Positions 1 to 11,512 are shown, counted from the stretch's first letter. The stretch is 64,000 bases of DNA from Choristoneura fumiferana (GCF_025370935.1 NC_133493.1:4094897-4158896), one strand, 5' to 3'. Program-made: numbers and translations. The notes: generated by a model not told the origin, from the letters alone.

Positions 1-180
1 TACCGACAGCTCGTCTCCCGGTCCGCGGACGCCATTCGGGACCTTCTGATATCTAATATTGATGAAAATAAAATCGAAACGTTTCTTGTTGATCATTCTC
101 GTCTTGAGGACTCTAATATTAAATCTTCTTTAATTAGCACCCTAATAATAATAAGCAGTACAGAACACCGAGGTACATAG
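1..180 (+). other. Open frame entering from the left edge, unrecognised
   Basis: Reading from base 1, the frame stays open for 59 codons to a TAG at 178-180. The peptide has an acidic-hydrophilic stretch (SNIDENKIETFLVDHSRLED) followed by a low-quality tail. It could be the end of a gene or transposon frame that starts outside the window. I do not recognise a family, and a chance open frame is possible. Confidence 0.2.
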
Positions 181-204
181 AGGCATTTTAAGGTAAGCAA
201 TATA

Positions 205-310
205 TATATATATTTTATTCGACTGAATAGCAAACGAGCAAGTGGGTCTCCTGATGGTAAGAGATCACCACCGCCCGCCGATATGTCGCGCTATCGCTTC
301 AGATACAAGA
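205..310 (+). repeat. Dispersed repeat A, truncated copy
   Basis: The stretch resembling 'gcaaacgagcaagtgggtctcctgatgg...agagatcaccacc' matches the first part of longer copies at 10610-10866, 48165-48345 and, inverted, 20455-20650. It sits just after a TA run. The rest of 311-890 shows no gene or repeat I can name. Confidence 0.6.
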
Positions 311-897
311 GAAAACAGTGAGGAATGGATTTCAGCAGGTGGAGCAAATAACTGCAGATTAGACTACAAAAATACATAAAACGAACTATTCATACAATAC
401 AAATAAACCTACTACAATTATTATTTAAACAATACCTTTGCTCACCCGCGAACTTAAACGAGCGCTTTTTAAACGAGGTCTTCGTCATTACTTAACAAAA
501 AGTATATCACTACGAGTAACTGTATTTTGCTTTGTTCCTTGTAAATCTTAAGAACTGCGCTTTCCGACACATCATCCCGTTCACCTTACCCATTCGTTTT
601 AGGGTGGTATCTTGTAAACTCTCAGGAATCTGCTTGGCTCAGTGCCAATTTATGTAGAGCTCTGGATTTAAATCTGCTTGCACATTACACGTTGCTTTTG
701 TTCACAGCGAGAAGAGTGAGGGAAGTCAGCGATAACTGGTAGTTTATAGAATAACGTGGATGCAGTAAAGTATATGCGATGCATTTGATGTATGGGTTCA
801 TAAACATTGGACATGTTTCTTCGATATTCTCAACTTGTATAATTAGTTGTTCGCGCTTGAACATAATATACTGTAAAGTAAATTAACTAGTTAGTTA

Positions 898-1052
898 CCC
901 CCTTATTCATAAAACTTAACAAGCCTATGTTAACTAACAAATGCTTTGTCCCTTTCTAACAAATACAAATGTCGAAGTGACAGATAAGGACAAACGAATT
1001 TTAGCGGCATTTTAACTAAAATAGGTTTTATTGTCGTTTATGAATAAGGGGG
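898..1052. mobile_element. MITE with CCCCCTTATTCAT termini
   Basis: The ends are inverted repeats (CCCCCTTATTCATAAA at the left, TTTATGAATAAGGGGG at the right). A perfect 7-base direct repeat, TTAGTTA, flanks it at 891-897 and 1053-1059, which looks like a target duplication. The interior is non-coding. The TTA within the duplication suggests a PIF/Harbinger-type mobiliser, but that is inference. Confidence 0.75.
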
Positions 1053-1300
1053 TTAGTTATTTGGGTTCGGGATATATATGCGTCCCCTTGGCGGTGGAAA
1101 CGGCGGACGGCGGGCTGCTGGGGAGTGGATGCAAAGCGTTTTGTGCGGGATTTGGGCGTCGGGTCAGACAAAAAGTGGAGGTTCGCTCCGAGTCATTTCT
1201 GGTGCACAGGCTGTCCATAGCTATTCAACGTGGTAACGTAAGTAATTTTTGTAATAATTGCTTATTGGATAGTTTTTGTATATTTAATAATATAATTAAC
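1049..1300 (+). pseudogene. Possible LINE protein C-terminal relic
   Basis: A GC-richer island with an open frame reading SGCKAFCAGFGRRVRQK and then SFLVHRLSIAIQRGN. This pattern (a short Cys/Gly-Arg stretch, then an xFLxQRxSxAIQRGN-like block) resembles the end of proteins often carried by insect non-LTR retrotransposons. A GTAAG donor-like string follows directly, so a stray exon cannot be excluded. The frame overlaps the MITE edge and has no convincing start. Confidence 0.3.
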
Positions 1301-1564
1301 TAGTAAGACTACTTTATAACTGCATATATTACGAAGGAAACTACAGAATTTGGTAGATTACCGGGTAAAAAAAGACCTGGCAACCCGGACTTTTTAGCTG
1401 GTCCGCGGGACTTTAGCTGGCTAGTATGTGCATGCGAGGCAAACATCATAAATTCCGATCCATCGGATGCACTGACCCAAGACCAGCAGTGCACGTGCCC
1501 CAGCCATTGATTAGTTTTGAAAAAAAAATGTCTTTATTACTTATAATGTTTTCTCATAATTGGT

Positions 1565-1722
1565 ATTTAGTACCTGTTGACCGTGCTTTAAGCGTTTTCC
1601 CAGAGATAAGACCAAGCTAGATCGATTAGTCATCCCCGAAAACCCCCAAATACCAAAACCCCCAAATTTCATCGAAATCGTTGGAGCCGTTTCCGCGATT
1701 CTTCGAGATTTCCGAAATAAAT
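1565..1722 (+). repeat. Dispersed repeat D (LINE 3' UTR-like)
   Basis: Contains 'agcgttttcccagagataag', 'aagctagatcgatt' and 'ggagccgtttccg.gattc..cgaaat'. The same words in the same order occur at 49105-49230 and 52025-52195 and, inverted, at 26920-27055. Probably the untranslated end of a retroelement. The element at 1723-2182 is inserted at its right edge. Confidence 0.6.
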
Positions 1723-2182
1723 ATGTCGGCGGCCGATCGTAAAATCCGCCAGATCATGAAATTCTAAGGCATATCGTGAATTGGCGCCATTTCATATAAA
1801 ACTCACCGTTTAACGATTTGTCTAGTGTCACGAAATTCCTAAGCATAACATGAAACACCGCCATATCGGTCCTGGCACTTCACCGGTCGCTGCCGTGGCA
1901 CACTCGCTTCTCTCGCTCGGCTCGTGCGTTGTAGTCACAATTCATACTAACAACTCCTCGCTTTGCTCGTCATACCAAAATTTTTCTTTTTTTCGGCATA
2001 TCATGATGTGCCCGGTATAGAGCTAGGAATATCGACGAATGCGTTGTTCTAATCGATCTCCCGTATTGTTTTTCAGGCGTAATATGCCTGGCCAACTTTT
2101 AAGCGTATCATGAAATGGCGCCATTTCACGATATGCCTAGGTATTTCATGATCTGGCGGATTTCACGATCGGCCGCCGACAT
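1723..2182. mobile_element. Non-autonomous TIR element with GTCGGCGGCCGATCGT ends
   Basis: A 460 bp element. The left end (GTCGGCGGCCGATCGTAAAA...) and right end pair as inverted repeats over about 75-80 bases with a handful of mismatches. Both arms contain sub-palindromes built on ATGAAATGGCGCCATTTCAT-like words. AT-rich flanks (ATAT/ATTATAT) obscure the target duplication. No coding capacity. It lies at the end of repeat D. Confidence 0.8.
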
Positions 2183-2348
2183 TATATATTGAATTGCTCG
2201 TTTGAAGGTATTATTTGTCAATTTTGTTTGTTTTTTTATTTTGTACAATAGACTTTCTGGATCTCTCATTATTTAGCTAGGTAATTTTTTTTACTGTCAA
2301 TAAGAAAATACGTGCCCAATATTTTTTGATAATCCAACCGACAAACTA

Positions 2349-2830
2349 TACTCAGCGGCACAAAAATTTTCCCACTCTCCATGCAAAATTACTATTTCAC
2401 ACCTCTCCTTCAGAAAAGTAGCTTTTCCTCCCTGACGAGAGGGAGCAAAGTGCAACTTTTCTGTTCAAGGCTTTTATAAGTGTTTTATTGCAAATGCAAT
2501 TTGTTTAAGTTGATAATTGGAAAGCCACGTCATTTTCTTCGCTGGTTGTTCTTTAATAATATTTAGATTTTTTTTTTTAAGTTTCTTAATGCTCGGTATG
2601 AAAAGTTGTATGAGCGACTCGGGAGCAAAATTATTTTCATCTTGGGCGTTAACACTTGAATCCCTCATTACGCTCAGGATTCTACTTTAATCCTGAATCC
2701 TTCTGTAGAATCCTTCGCTACATTCTGGATTCAATGTACGCCCTCGCCGTAAATACACCATTTTGCTCCCTTGTGACACAAATAACTATTACTGCATACA
2801 TTTGACGGCCAGATTTTATGCCGCTCAGTA
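2349..2830. mobile_element. TA-flanked MITE with CTCAGCGGCA termini
   Basis: The left end TACTCAGCGGCACAAAA and the right end (reverse complement TACTGAGCGGCATAAAA) form short imperfect TIRs next to TA. A partial relative, 'cagcggcacaaaatttggccc', lies at 60356. The interior contains an inverted block around 'ggattc...gaatcc' at 2660-2735. Non-coding. Confidence 0.5.
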
Positions 2831-3151
2831 GGTTACTCGTAATTAGGATTTTTTTAAAGATACTAGCATCCTATTACTAATAAGTTAGATAAAGACTTCT
2901 ACCACTGGAAGTTTAAGCTAATAAAGAGATAATACTGTTCACCATCTACATTATTTTACACCAGTTTATGGCGCTCCGTAAAAACGTTCATTTCCATAAA
3001 GCTGGTAGATTGCTCGTAAACGGCTGGGGAGTGTTATAAACAATTTATTTGCATTATAAATAGGCACCTAGTACTGACTTCCATGTAGCTGAGCTGACGT
3101 ATCAATAGCCATGATTCATACTTGCTTATTTACTTATTACTGAGTTCCTTT
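2831..3151. other. No recognised feature
   Basis: AT-rich intergenic DNA. I see no gene, structured repeat or motif that I can support. Confidence 0.4.
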
Positions 3152-3405
3152 TTAAGGCGTGGTGTCGGGTTAGAATTACACCTCTCCATTTCTTCCGTGG
3201 AAGTCGTAAAAGGCGACAAAGGAGGTTAAGGTATACCGTAGGCGACAGGCTAGCAACCTGTCACTATTGTACCGTTATTGTCAAACTTAAAACCTAAAAT
3301 TGCCAAAACTTGCTCCGAAGCGGTAACGTTTTGTGTGCTCTGCGTACCCCATTTGGGAATACAGGCGTGATGTTTGTGTGCGTGTGTTCTTTTAAGGTGG
3401 TTGGT
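3152..3405 (-). repeat. Dispersed repeat C, inverted copy
   Basis: The reverse complement matches 31461-31687: both hold 'cgcctgtattcccaaatggg', 'gacaggttgctagcctgtcg' and 'ggagaggtgt.attctaaccc' in the same order. It probably derives from a retroelement. No intact frame. Confidence 0.7.
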
Positions 3406-5303
3406 CTTCCATACAAACCTTCGGACAACTTTCATAGCTTCCACACCACAGACATGTTTTCTTAGAGGATTTTTTGAGAATGGTAAATGGTTCTAGCGAG
3501 ACACAAAAAAAGTAACTTTATCGCATAAAAATTTCAGCGTGCTGCTGCTGCAGTAAATTTTGATGCATTTTACCATTGTATGAGTGGAACAGACAGTGTT
3601 CGCAGCGACTATATAGTGTCTACTCGCACTTATAGATATAGTATATGATGTATGTGTGCCCAGCGCACTGGCATAAAAATATTCCCTGAGCAAACACTAA
3701 TTAACTCGGTTTAAATCAACAGAACTCATTACAGGAGCTGGCGTGCTTGTTTACCTGGATTTTTCCAGGATAACTTGTCGTTGGCCTAAATGAAGTCGCT
3801 GGGTGCCTGGCGGGTTCACTACTTGTTCTCGATCTTGCGAGTTCCCACGTCTTTAGACACGTTTACCTTTACTTGCCCGAATTTCACTTGCCATACCAAC
3901 GTTTGTCATAAAATATATAGAACCGTGCTGTTTTCAGGATTTTTTTAAATGTCATCATATAGAATGCAGTAGGTTAGGTTAGGTTAGTTTAATATCAACG
4001 CTGAAGAAATTACTATTTCAGAAATAAATTACTTTATGGCAAATGAAAATTCTAAAAAACGATACATTCGGGCATATGAAATTCGGGCAAACGATAGAGA
4101 ACTCTTTAGATATCATCATCATCATTATTAACCGTAGGACGTCCATTACCAAATTAATGTATTGTCACCAGACTTACGTAAGTATGCCTTTCAAGTCGCC
4201 ATTTATTTGCAAAACCGGCAAGCCTCGTTGTCGCCATTTATTTGCGAAACCGGTAGCGCGTAGTGTGTCCCGCTGAAAATCGTCTCTAGTTCGTGCTTTA
4301 CACCTAATGAACTCGCTCCTCGAATCGGCCCCAAGCTTCGATGTGTTTGCGAGTAGTTGGTTAAGCTGGTGTGATGAATGTCTGAAGTTCTGCGAGAAGA
4401 TGGATGTACGACCGTCCTCTGTTAAAGTGTAATTACTTTTATTGTATTTGTTCCATAATGTACTATTTCTGTAAAACCGTATATAAATTTCACAGTGCTT
4501 TGGTTAAACTGTAATGCTGTGAAACTTTTTATGAATTAAATAAAATAAAAATAAATAAGTCAATCCGACCACTAGAACCCGTACAGTCGCCAAGATATTT
4601 CGGAGTGGCCAAGGTGGTCAAAAATATCGATACATGAACTCTAATACCTTAATAACAGAGTGCATAGCAACATGATAGCAACTTAAATAAAAGATTTTAA
4701 AATTTGTCCAAGTTGCACTTGGCCGTTTTTGTTTTCATAATCATAATATATTTATTGTAACGGGTACAAAATAAGGTTAAATAGACAATTCAGAACATGA
4801 CCGTAATCTACTACATGCATGGTGTAAGTACAATATTTATATTTTTATTTACTTATTTTTACAAAATAATGCCTAAAGATGCAGTAGCTATAGTTTAATA
4901 CTTTTATAATAAATGTATTTTTTTTTTAATTCAATCAATAAAATTCTTACGTACCAGTTAAAAAATAATAAATCAACGTCTTTGATACTGGGATTACATA
5001 TTCCCGTTTTCACTTGCAAAAGTGAACCCTTGGTAACCCAAGTCCCCTGGGAACCTGCCAGGTGGTAACAGGGGATTGCCTGCTAGGCGTAAGAATTATG
5101 ATGAGATATCCGTACAGAGCAGTTATTACGAGAGACACCTTAAGCTAATCCTTGTATCTTTTCTTCTTATTTAAGAGTTACACTCTTATCGGTGTAGTCG
5201 ACGAACGGCTCTCCACTTCTCTCTACTGAAAGCAACCTCCTTAACCTCTTTACACGGCATGACGGGTACCTTCTCCTTTATTTGGTGCTTTATTTAATCC
5301 TTG
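3406..5303. other. Gene-free interval
   Basis: AT-rich and mostly featureless. It contains a small tandem duplication (4196-4258), 'ggttaggttaggtta' at about 3970, poly-pyrimidine and TA runs, and near 5040-5095 a short GC-rich block with paired CCAGG/CCTGG words. Short frames here have no family resemblance. Confidence 0.4.
4196..4258 (+). repeat. Two-copy tandem duplication
   Basis: A unit reading tcgccatttatttgc(a/g)aaaccgg is repeated head to tail at 4196 and 4231 (35 bp spacing). Only two copies are visible. Confidence 0.7.
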
Positions 5304-5408
5304 TATAGCCAGCACTAATATCTGACACGACAATGTCTAGTGCTGGCTGAACATGTCAGATATTTTTGCACGTTCCGCTGTGTCAGATATTAATGCAGGT
5401 GAATGTGC
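5304..5408. mobile_element. Foldback MITE family E, diverged copy
   Basis: Shares 'ccagcactaatatctgacac', 'gtcagatatttttgcacg' and 'gtcagatattaatgcaggtg' with the better copies at 45408-45546, 48418-48540 and 61697-61830. It abuts the LINE relic at 5409, so it may have inserted into it. Confidence 0.65.
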
Positions 5409-5724
5409 CACATTTTCTGTCACTTTCTCACTCTCTGAATCGTTTTACTTTGATAATACCGTAATTGAGAATCCGACTACTCTTGAACGAATTCGTTTCT
5501 TTGTCCCCGATCAATACGTGCGAGCAGGCGACCGCCGGCGCCATCCTCTCTTCACGGCTCCAGAGGGGCTCCACACGAGACGCGCCAGGAACTCGCCCAC
5601 CGCCAGGGCAATAGCCCTGCTTAACGCTATGCTGGACAAGCACCAGAAAACTGACGTACTTGCTGGGAATTGGCACTCTGTGCTGGACAGTATTGTGAAG
5701 TTTTTATTCAATAATAATTTGTAA
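5409..5724 (+). pseudogene. LINE reverse transcriptase C-terminal relic
   Basis: The open frame to the TAA at 5722-5724 ends with a pattern typical of the tail of CR1/jockey-like non-LTR proteins: RIRFFVPDQYVRAGDRRRH, then RRARNSPTARAIALLNAMLD, then a short hydrophobic end. These correspond to the usual RTR-N-SP...R...NxL block downstream of the polymerase domain. The polymerase domain is absent; upstream is the family E MITE. The frame itself is intact, so the fragment may be fairly young. Confidence 0.45.
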
Positions 5725-5899
5725 AGTATTCAAATCCGTTTTCTATGTTCATTTTGGTTATGTTATTTCCGGTATGTATTGTATTCATTAATATTAATTT
5801 GTGATCCATGTTGATTTATGTGAAGCATGTAACGTGATAGGCGTTTTGGTTTTTCATACTGAAAGCCTGTTATTGTATTGTTTTGAATAAATAAACAAA

Positions 5900-7658
5900 T
5901 ACAGTTGTGGTCATATAATTAAGAACGATTTTTTATAGAGAAGATTTTTTCAAACTGACAAGTGTTACTAACTGCATGTATATTTTTGTACTTCTCTCGG
6001 TATCGTAAAACAATTCCGTACTAGCGGTAAATTCATTTATACATATAATTGGCTAAAAAATAAATATATAAACTTTATACATTACATCTAAACCTAGTAT
6101 TACTACTTACTGGCTGGTCATATAATTAAGAACGCTGAATAGTTTATTTTTTATTCAAATTTATATAGAGAACGGACGGCCACTTTGTGGTTTTAGGTTA
6201 TTATTCGAATAATTTTGGCGCCATTTAGTGCCGTAAAAGTCTTAAAGGCGATTGCTTCATATAAAAACAATGGGGAAAAATTAAAGTTGTGATAAATCTA
6301 CAAGAGAAGTAATACTAAAACTTCGCGACAAGAATTGGTCGTATAAACACATAGCCGATCATCTGCAATGTTCAAAAACTATGGTTTTCCACGCCATAAA
6401 GCATTTTGCCACGTATCAAACTACTTCAAATGTTCCGCGTGTACCTAGACAAAGAAAGTCATCTCGTCGAGATGATCGAAATATCGTTCGTTTGGCAAAA
6501 CAAAATCCTTTTAAAGGGTCTAATACCGTCTAATGAGTTAAGAAAAAAATATTTTGGCGAAAACAACCCTTCAGCAATCTCGGCACGCATTATTCGAAGG
6601 CGTTTGGTAGAAGAAAAGATGCACGGAAGGATAGCAAGGAAGGTGCCTATGATGAAACGGTGTCATAGGCAAGCCCGGCTTGCATTTGCAAGAAGATATG
6701 AAAACTGGACAGTCAGACAGTGGAAAAACGTTCTTTTTTCTGACGAGACGAAAATAAATAGGGTATGTTCTGATGGCAAACGATATGTAAGACGGCTTCC
6801 AAATAAAGCATTCGACCCAAAGTACACAAAAGTGACTTTAAAGCATGGCGGGAGAAATGTAAAAATTTGGGGATGTTTTTCTGGACATGGTGTTGGACCT
6901 GTTAGGCTGATAGAAGGAAACATGGATCAATTTCAATACAAAAACATACTGGAAGAAACAATGTTACCATATGCTGAAGGCGTGCTTCCGGTTATTTGGA
7001 CATTCCAGCATGACAATGATCCCAAGCATACTGCACGTACCGTTAAGGAATTCCTCACATCGCAATCAGTTTCTGTCTTAGATTGGCCAGCCAACAGCCC
7101 CGATCTTAACTCAATAGAGCATCTTTGGTGCGAAGTCAAGAAAAAGGTTTCAAATCGACAGTGTGGCAATTTAAGAGAACTGTATGACGTATTCTTAGAA
7201 GAATGGAGCTCTATCTCTCTTGCGAAATGTCAAAAATTGATAGATTCAGTGCCTCGCCGGTGTAAGGCAGTAATAAAAAGCCGTGGACATGCTACTAACT
7301 ATTAATTTTAGTTAAAATGTATTAAATTGCTTTTTTTGTGTACAAACTTCACGTTAGTGTGATTTAGTTAATCTAAGTTTCAAATAAAAAAACTTTCGAG
7401 CAGTTCAATAAATCGTTCTTAATTATTTGTCCAGCTTCATTACTATTTTAATTTGTTACTAAAGAGAATAAAAACAAAATTTGTAAAAAAATGTCAGCAA
7501 TTTTATTATTTATCCTTAATCCCGTTTGCTCTATTCATGTGGCTATTTCATAACGTAACTAGTTACTTCTAAGAAGGAACCACGACTACACATGACATGA
7601 TTTAGTTAAAAATAATCTGGAACTTCAAATCGTTCTTAATTACATGACCACCACTGTA
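5900..7658 (+). mobile_element. Tc1-like transposon with IR/DR ends
   Basis: A nearly complete element between TA dinucleotides (5900-5901 and 7657-7658). The outer termini CAGTTGTGGTCATATAAT... and its right counterpart (CAGTGGTGGTCATGTAAT in reverse complement) are inverted. Each end also has an inner copy of the GTCATATAATTAAGAACG word, at about 6117-6135 (left) and about 7411-7432 (right). This is the IR/DR layout of Sleeping Beauty-like Tc1 elements, with about 210-220 bp between outer and inner repeats. The single gene is a broken DD34E transposase. Confidence 0.93.
6270..7305 (+). pseudogene. Tc1-like DD34E transposase, broken near the N-terminus
   Basis: The transposase would cut and rejoin DNA at the element's ends. 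The N-terminal helix-turn-helix part is read in the frame of an ATG at 6270 (KLRDKNWSYKHIADHLQCSK, then KHF). That frame has a TAA at codon 5 (6282-6284) and ends at TAA/TGA near 6531. The catalytic part is in another frame from about 6533 to the TAA at 7303-7305. It shows the three acidic residues: D in LFSDETKIN, D in FQHDNDPKHTAR, and E in SPDLNSIEHLW, with 34 residues between the last two. A frameshift near 6530 therefore separates the DNA-binding and catalytic parts. The catalytic frame alone is open from a TTG at 6406 for 299 codons, but its first 40 or so residues are out-of-frame. Presumably dead unless the shift is bypassed. Confidence 0.88.
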
Positions 7659-8360
7659 TAAGACCTTGAAGCTGGAAAAGTAAAACGGTTTTTCTTTTAT
7701 AACGGGGAAGCGGTAAAAATAACAATACCTAAATATTTGGGCAAGTTTGATTAGAACCTCATTCCAAATCAAAATCGTCACACAAATGAGAAAAACACAC
7801 ACATGAGCTCTATGTTATTATTATTATTGTTGGCTGCATAAACAGTGAAAATTACGAATGTTTAAAACATGGTAATCCGTATAATTTTGGCAGTAAAAGC
7901 GAGTGTTGTCATCTCCCGTGATTTATACTTTGTGGTTACACGTATCAATTGTAAATGATCACAGGATTATCTAAGGATTGAGAAGAAACGTTGGTATTTA
8001 TTCAACGATGGTGGATAAAATGAGCTCTGAAAATTATTATTTCATCACACTTGCTAGTAAACAGTGTCGTAAAATGCAGGCTACCTTGGTTGCAACCCCC
8101 CAAGTAAACCTTTACCTTTTGACCTTTTGTTCTTGTCATGAAACCTGAGGTCGGTAAATGAATCATTGCCTCTACTAATACTGCTGCGCACGCTGCTGCA
8201 GGAGGAGCTGCGCACGTGCATCAGGCACGTGCTGGGGAGAGCGAGAGCTCAGTCAAAAAATATTAGTTGTTCTTTTACAAATACACAATTTTACTCGCAA
8301 ATGTGATGAAAAACATTGTATGTCGCACGGGCGGTGCTAGAATTACGAACATCGGCATAC
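7659..8360. other. No recognised gene
   Basis: AT-rich DNA after the Tc1-like element. A GC-richer patch at 8180-8245 contains repeated GCACGTGC words. No coding support. Confidence 0.4.
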
Positions 8361-8497
8361 TAACGCATTCACTGCCACCTGACTTCCACAGGTGCCACCG
8401 ACGCACATGTGCGTTCAAAATGTATGAATAATTATGGCAGCGGCACTAGGCGAAGTTCCGAAAACGCATATATGCGTCGGTGGCAGTGAATACGTTA
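8361..8497. mobile_element. Short TIR element with TAACGCATTCACTGCCACC ends
   Basis: Left end TAACGCATTCACTGCCACC and right end GGTGGCAGTGAATACGTTA are inverted repeats. It interrupts a local repeat whose relative lies at about 8785-8870 (both contain 'cgacttc.ggctt' followed by 'ctcgtt.gtaattc'). A TTAA-like border is visible on the right only. Confidence 0.6.
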
Positions 8498-8928
8498 AAG
8501 CCCTCTTCGACTTCGGGCTTTTGATAGACGCTCGTTCGTAATTCCTTATTTATCGCCCTTAAGACACAATGTACTATTATTGTAATATAACCACAATTTA
8601 TGTACTTACATACTTATTATTTATAATAGATTTCAATAGTTTTTTTCATTTTTTTATTACCTAGGTAAGTATATTATGTATGTACTATGAACTAATGGCC
8701 CGCTATCCGCCAAAAATCAAACGGTATTGATAGTTTTTTTTTTCACTATAAATATATAATTTTATATAATTCTATATTCGCGAGTGGTACTGGAATCAGG
8801 AACGATGAGTTTATGCCCTCCGTTTTCGACTTCTGGCTTCTCGTCTACTCTCGTTTGTAATTCTTTATTTACTGTCCATAATATACAATGTGCCATTATT
8901 CTGTCATTTACTTAATAATAATATATTA

Positions 8929-8990
8929 CGCACACACACACACACACACGCACGCACGCACGCACGCACGCACGCACACACATACACACA
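8929..8990. repeat. CA / CGCA microsatellite
   Basis: A (CA)n run passes into (CGCA)n and back to CA. Simple sequence. Confidence 0.95.
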
Positions 8991-9311
8991 TTATTATTAC
9001 GTTAGTAATAATACTTAAGTAATAAATATCACGGAACACTTACAATACGTAATACTTACACTATGTAATAATTTCAGGAATAACTAGTAAAACCAAGTTA
9101 AAAGATTACTTTACTAACAGAAAGCTACACTATTCCAGATTAACATAGGTATAACGTAGCGCAGAGAAAGCGCACAGTTCCCGCGGGACCAAAATAAAGT
9201 TTCAGACAAGTTGATTATATAAAAATGTTTCCTTTTTGCAAATCAAACAAAGCACTTAAGAGTTCCGTGCCTTAGTAGCAATAACCTAACAAACTTAAAA
9301 ATTGAAAAACC

Positions 9312-9503
9312 CCCGACTGCGGCTGGATTCCCGGCCGGGGCAGATATTTTATGAATAATACGAATGTTTGCTCTCGGGTCTTGGATGTTTAATATGTATT
9401 TAAGTATGTATTTATCTATATAAGTATGTTTATCCGTTGCCTAGTATCCAAGTACTTAAGTTTGCTTAGTTTGGGACTTGGTCAATTAGTGTCAAGTGTA
9501 CCA
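9312..9503 (+). mobile_element. SINE family 2, body without the 5' half of its tRNA-like head
   Basis: Starts inside the B-box-like 'ggattcccggccgggg' and runs through 'cgggtcttggatgtttaata', 'ttatccgttgcctagtatcc' and 'ggacttggtcaattagtgtc'. The same order is seen, inverted and with a complete head, at 11778-12051. Confidence 0.75.
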
Positions 9504-10217
9504 TGTCTTTTTTAAAGTTTAATATCTCTAAAACGGCTGAACGATTTTAATGAAACAGCTAGGCAGCTATTGTAGAACCGCCGCAAGTACAGTCCGTTTG
9601 ACAGCTGCGATGCCTCAGACAAACAGATCGACAGAAAGACATACATTGGCGTCAAGCTCAGACATCCCTCTTTTTGTGTAGGGGATAAATCTTTGTAGAA
9701 GCACTTTGTTGTCCGTCTGCCTGTCTGCCAAGTAACAAACCTAGGTGAAATGGTCACGATTTGAATGGGTCCCGACTGTTGAACTTTAAATTAGCTACTT
9801 GACAGAGTTCTAGACCACTAGACTTATGTTCTTCTTTTTCGGGTTTTTTATTTTTTAAATTAACGCTTTATTTTATACTTTTTTGATATTTTTGTAAAAA
9901 GGGTAGATTAAAAGTATTATAACCCATTTATATTTAGAATGGGCTACTTATTAGCGTTCATTTAATACCCATATTGTTACAATACCAAATATATATTTTT
10001 TATTCTTCCGCCATATTTTTTTTTGCAGACGCCATATTGAAATATTATATACCTTTAACTATCACTCCAACAGTTATGACGAATCCAATGATACCTCATT
10101 ATGTTAAAATCCGTCCAGCCGTTTAGGCTGCAGCGAGAACCAAAGAAATGGACATACATACTTGAAAAATATAACTCTCCTTCGGGCAGTCGGGTAAACC
10201 GCCTTACATCACTACTA
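9504..10217. other. Gene-free interval with repeat-like text
   Basis: Contains 'aaaacggctgaacgatttt' (the phrasing of Helitron or LINE tails) near 9530, a block near 9600-9740 with CAGACAAACAG-type words, and 'ctccttcgggcagtcgggtaaa' near 10180, which recurs near 34530 and 48560. No coding support. Confidence 0.4.
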
Positions 10218-10441
10218 AGAGCGGTTTCAGACAGCCGTTTTTTCAGCGTGTATCTTAGGTAACTACGGTCGTTTTTGACATAGAGGCTTACACGCGCCGT
10301 GGGTTAAATAGAACGCGCATGTACAACATACGCTCATTCCTAATAACAGTAGTAACGCTCGCAGAAAACAAAACCGCGTGTACACATGCTTCTAAAAACG
10401 AGCTTATATGCGCAAAAAAACGCGAGTCTCAAACCGCCCTA
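10218..10441. mobile_element. MITE with AGGGCGGTTTGAGAC-type termini
   Basis: Left 'agagcggtttcagac' and right 'gtctcaaaccgccct' are imperfect inverted repeats bordered by TA-rich DNA. The interior has alternating purine/pyrimidine CGCG words. Non-coding. Confidence 0.55.
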
Positions 10442-10609
10442 TAGGAAGTCGGAATATTACAAAAACTTAAAAAAACTATTTAAAATTGACCAGCGATCTC
10501 TGACTAACCTGATAGTGCACAACCAAAGGCGTAACTCACGGTACGGTACAAAAAACATTTTTAATACAAGCTTTTTTGCTGACTGTACTTTTTGTTGATT
10601 TTTCTTGTT

Positions 10610-10866
10610 TTTTTTATTTATTTTTTTATTCGGCTGGATGGCAAACGAGCAAGTGGGTCTCCTGACGGTAAGAGATCACCACCACCTATAAACATCTGCA
10701 ACACCAGGAGTATCAGGCGTTGCCAACCTAGAAGCCTAAGATGAGATACCTCAAGTGCCAGTAATTTCACCGGCTGTCTTACTCTCCACGCTGAAACACA
10801 ACAGTGCAAGCACTGTTGCTTCACGGCAGGATTAGCAAGCAAGAGAGCATTGTCATTCAAACTACA
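10610..10866 (+). repeat. Dispersed repeat A, longest copy
   Basis: Runs from 'ttattcggctggatggcaaacg' through 'agagatcaccacca', 'gttgccaacctagaagccta', 'ccggctgtcttactctccac' to 'cttcacggcaggattagc'. It matches 20455-20650 (inverted) and 48165-48345. Probably a retroelement end, family unidentified. Confidence 0.75.
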
Positions 10867-10889
10867 TTTGCATACCAAATTTCAAGTCG

Positions 10890-11090
10890 ATGCTATTAAC
10901 TCTTGAAGAATTCGTCCTGCGGAGACGATCCTGGCTGGACTACCAGGATGTCACTAGTACATTGTCACGCAATTTACATAAGTATGCCAAATTTCAAGTC
11001 AATCGACTACTGGAAGTTGGTCAAATTTATCTTGCAAGATTTCATTACAGACACAACGGGACAGGTGAATCTAAAAAGCTTGTAAATTAT
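10890..11090 (+). repeat. Dispersed repeat F
   Basis: Contains 'tcctggctggactaccagga', 'gtcactag', 'atgccaaatttcaagtcaat' and 'ttgcaagattt'. Related stretches are at 15775-15945 and 35130-35330, all with the same word order. No intact frame. Confidence 0.55.
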
Positions 11091-11377
11091 TTAATTTTTA
11101 TAGTAATTCTACTAATTACTTAATTATGTTTCACTAATTCTAGATTTCTGCAAAAATTCTCAGTGCGCGATCTCAATTCACTTGTTTGGTTATTAGCAAA
11201 AACTTACTTTTTATTAGAGTCTGTTCGCAAATAAATCATACACCCGTAAACCTAAGTCAGAGTTTGCGAGAAATATCAGCAAGCTGTGTACATTGCCGTC
11301 TATGATAAGCCAAATAATAGGCTAGGGAGAAGTACCCCTGTTTCGCCACCCATTTATTAAATTTATTTGACGGATAA

Positions 11378-11436
11378 AATGTGATGCCGTCTCTGTTTGT
11401 TTTGTCCGAATAGACGGAGACGGCATCACATTTAGT
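11378..11436. repeat. Orphan core of the palindromic GATGCCGTCTC MITE
   Basis: 'atgtgatgccgtctctg' and 'cggagacggcatcacat' form a hairpin identical in design to the centre of the MITEs at 58589-58728 and 61543-61683. Their GGG..TGTTTCACCA termini are not seen here. Confidence 0.8.
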
Positions 11437-11454
11437 AGTATCCATAGTACCTAC

Positions 11455-11512
11455 AAATTTTGCTTACTTTGGGGCTAGGTTAATTGGTGTCAAGTGTCAA
11501 AGTGTCCCATGA
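11455..11512 (+). mobile_element. SINE family 2 tail fragment
   Basis: 'ggggctaggttaattggtgtcaagtgtc' matches the 3' part of SINE family 2. Confidence 0.55.
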
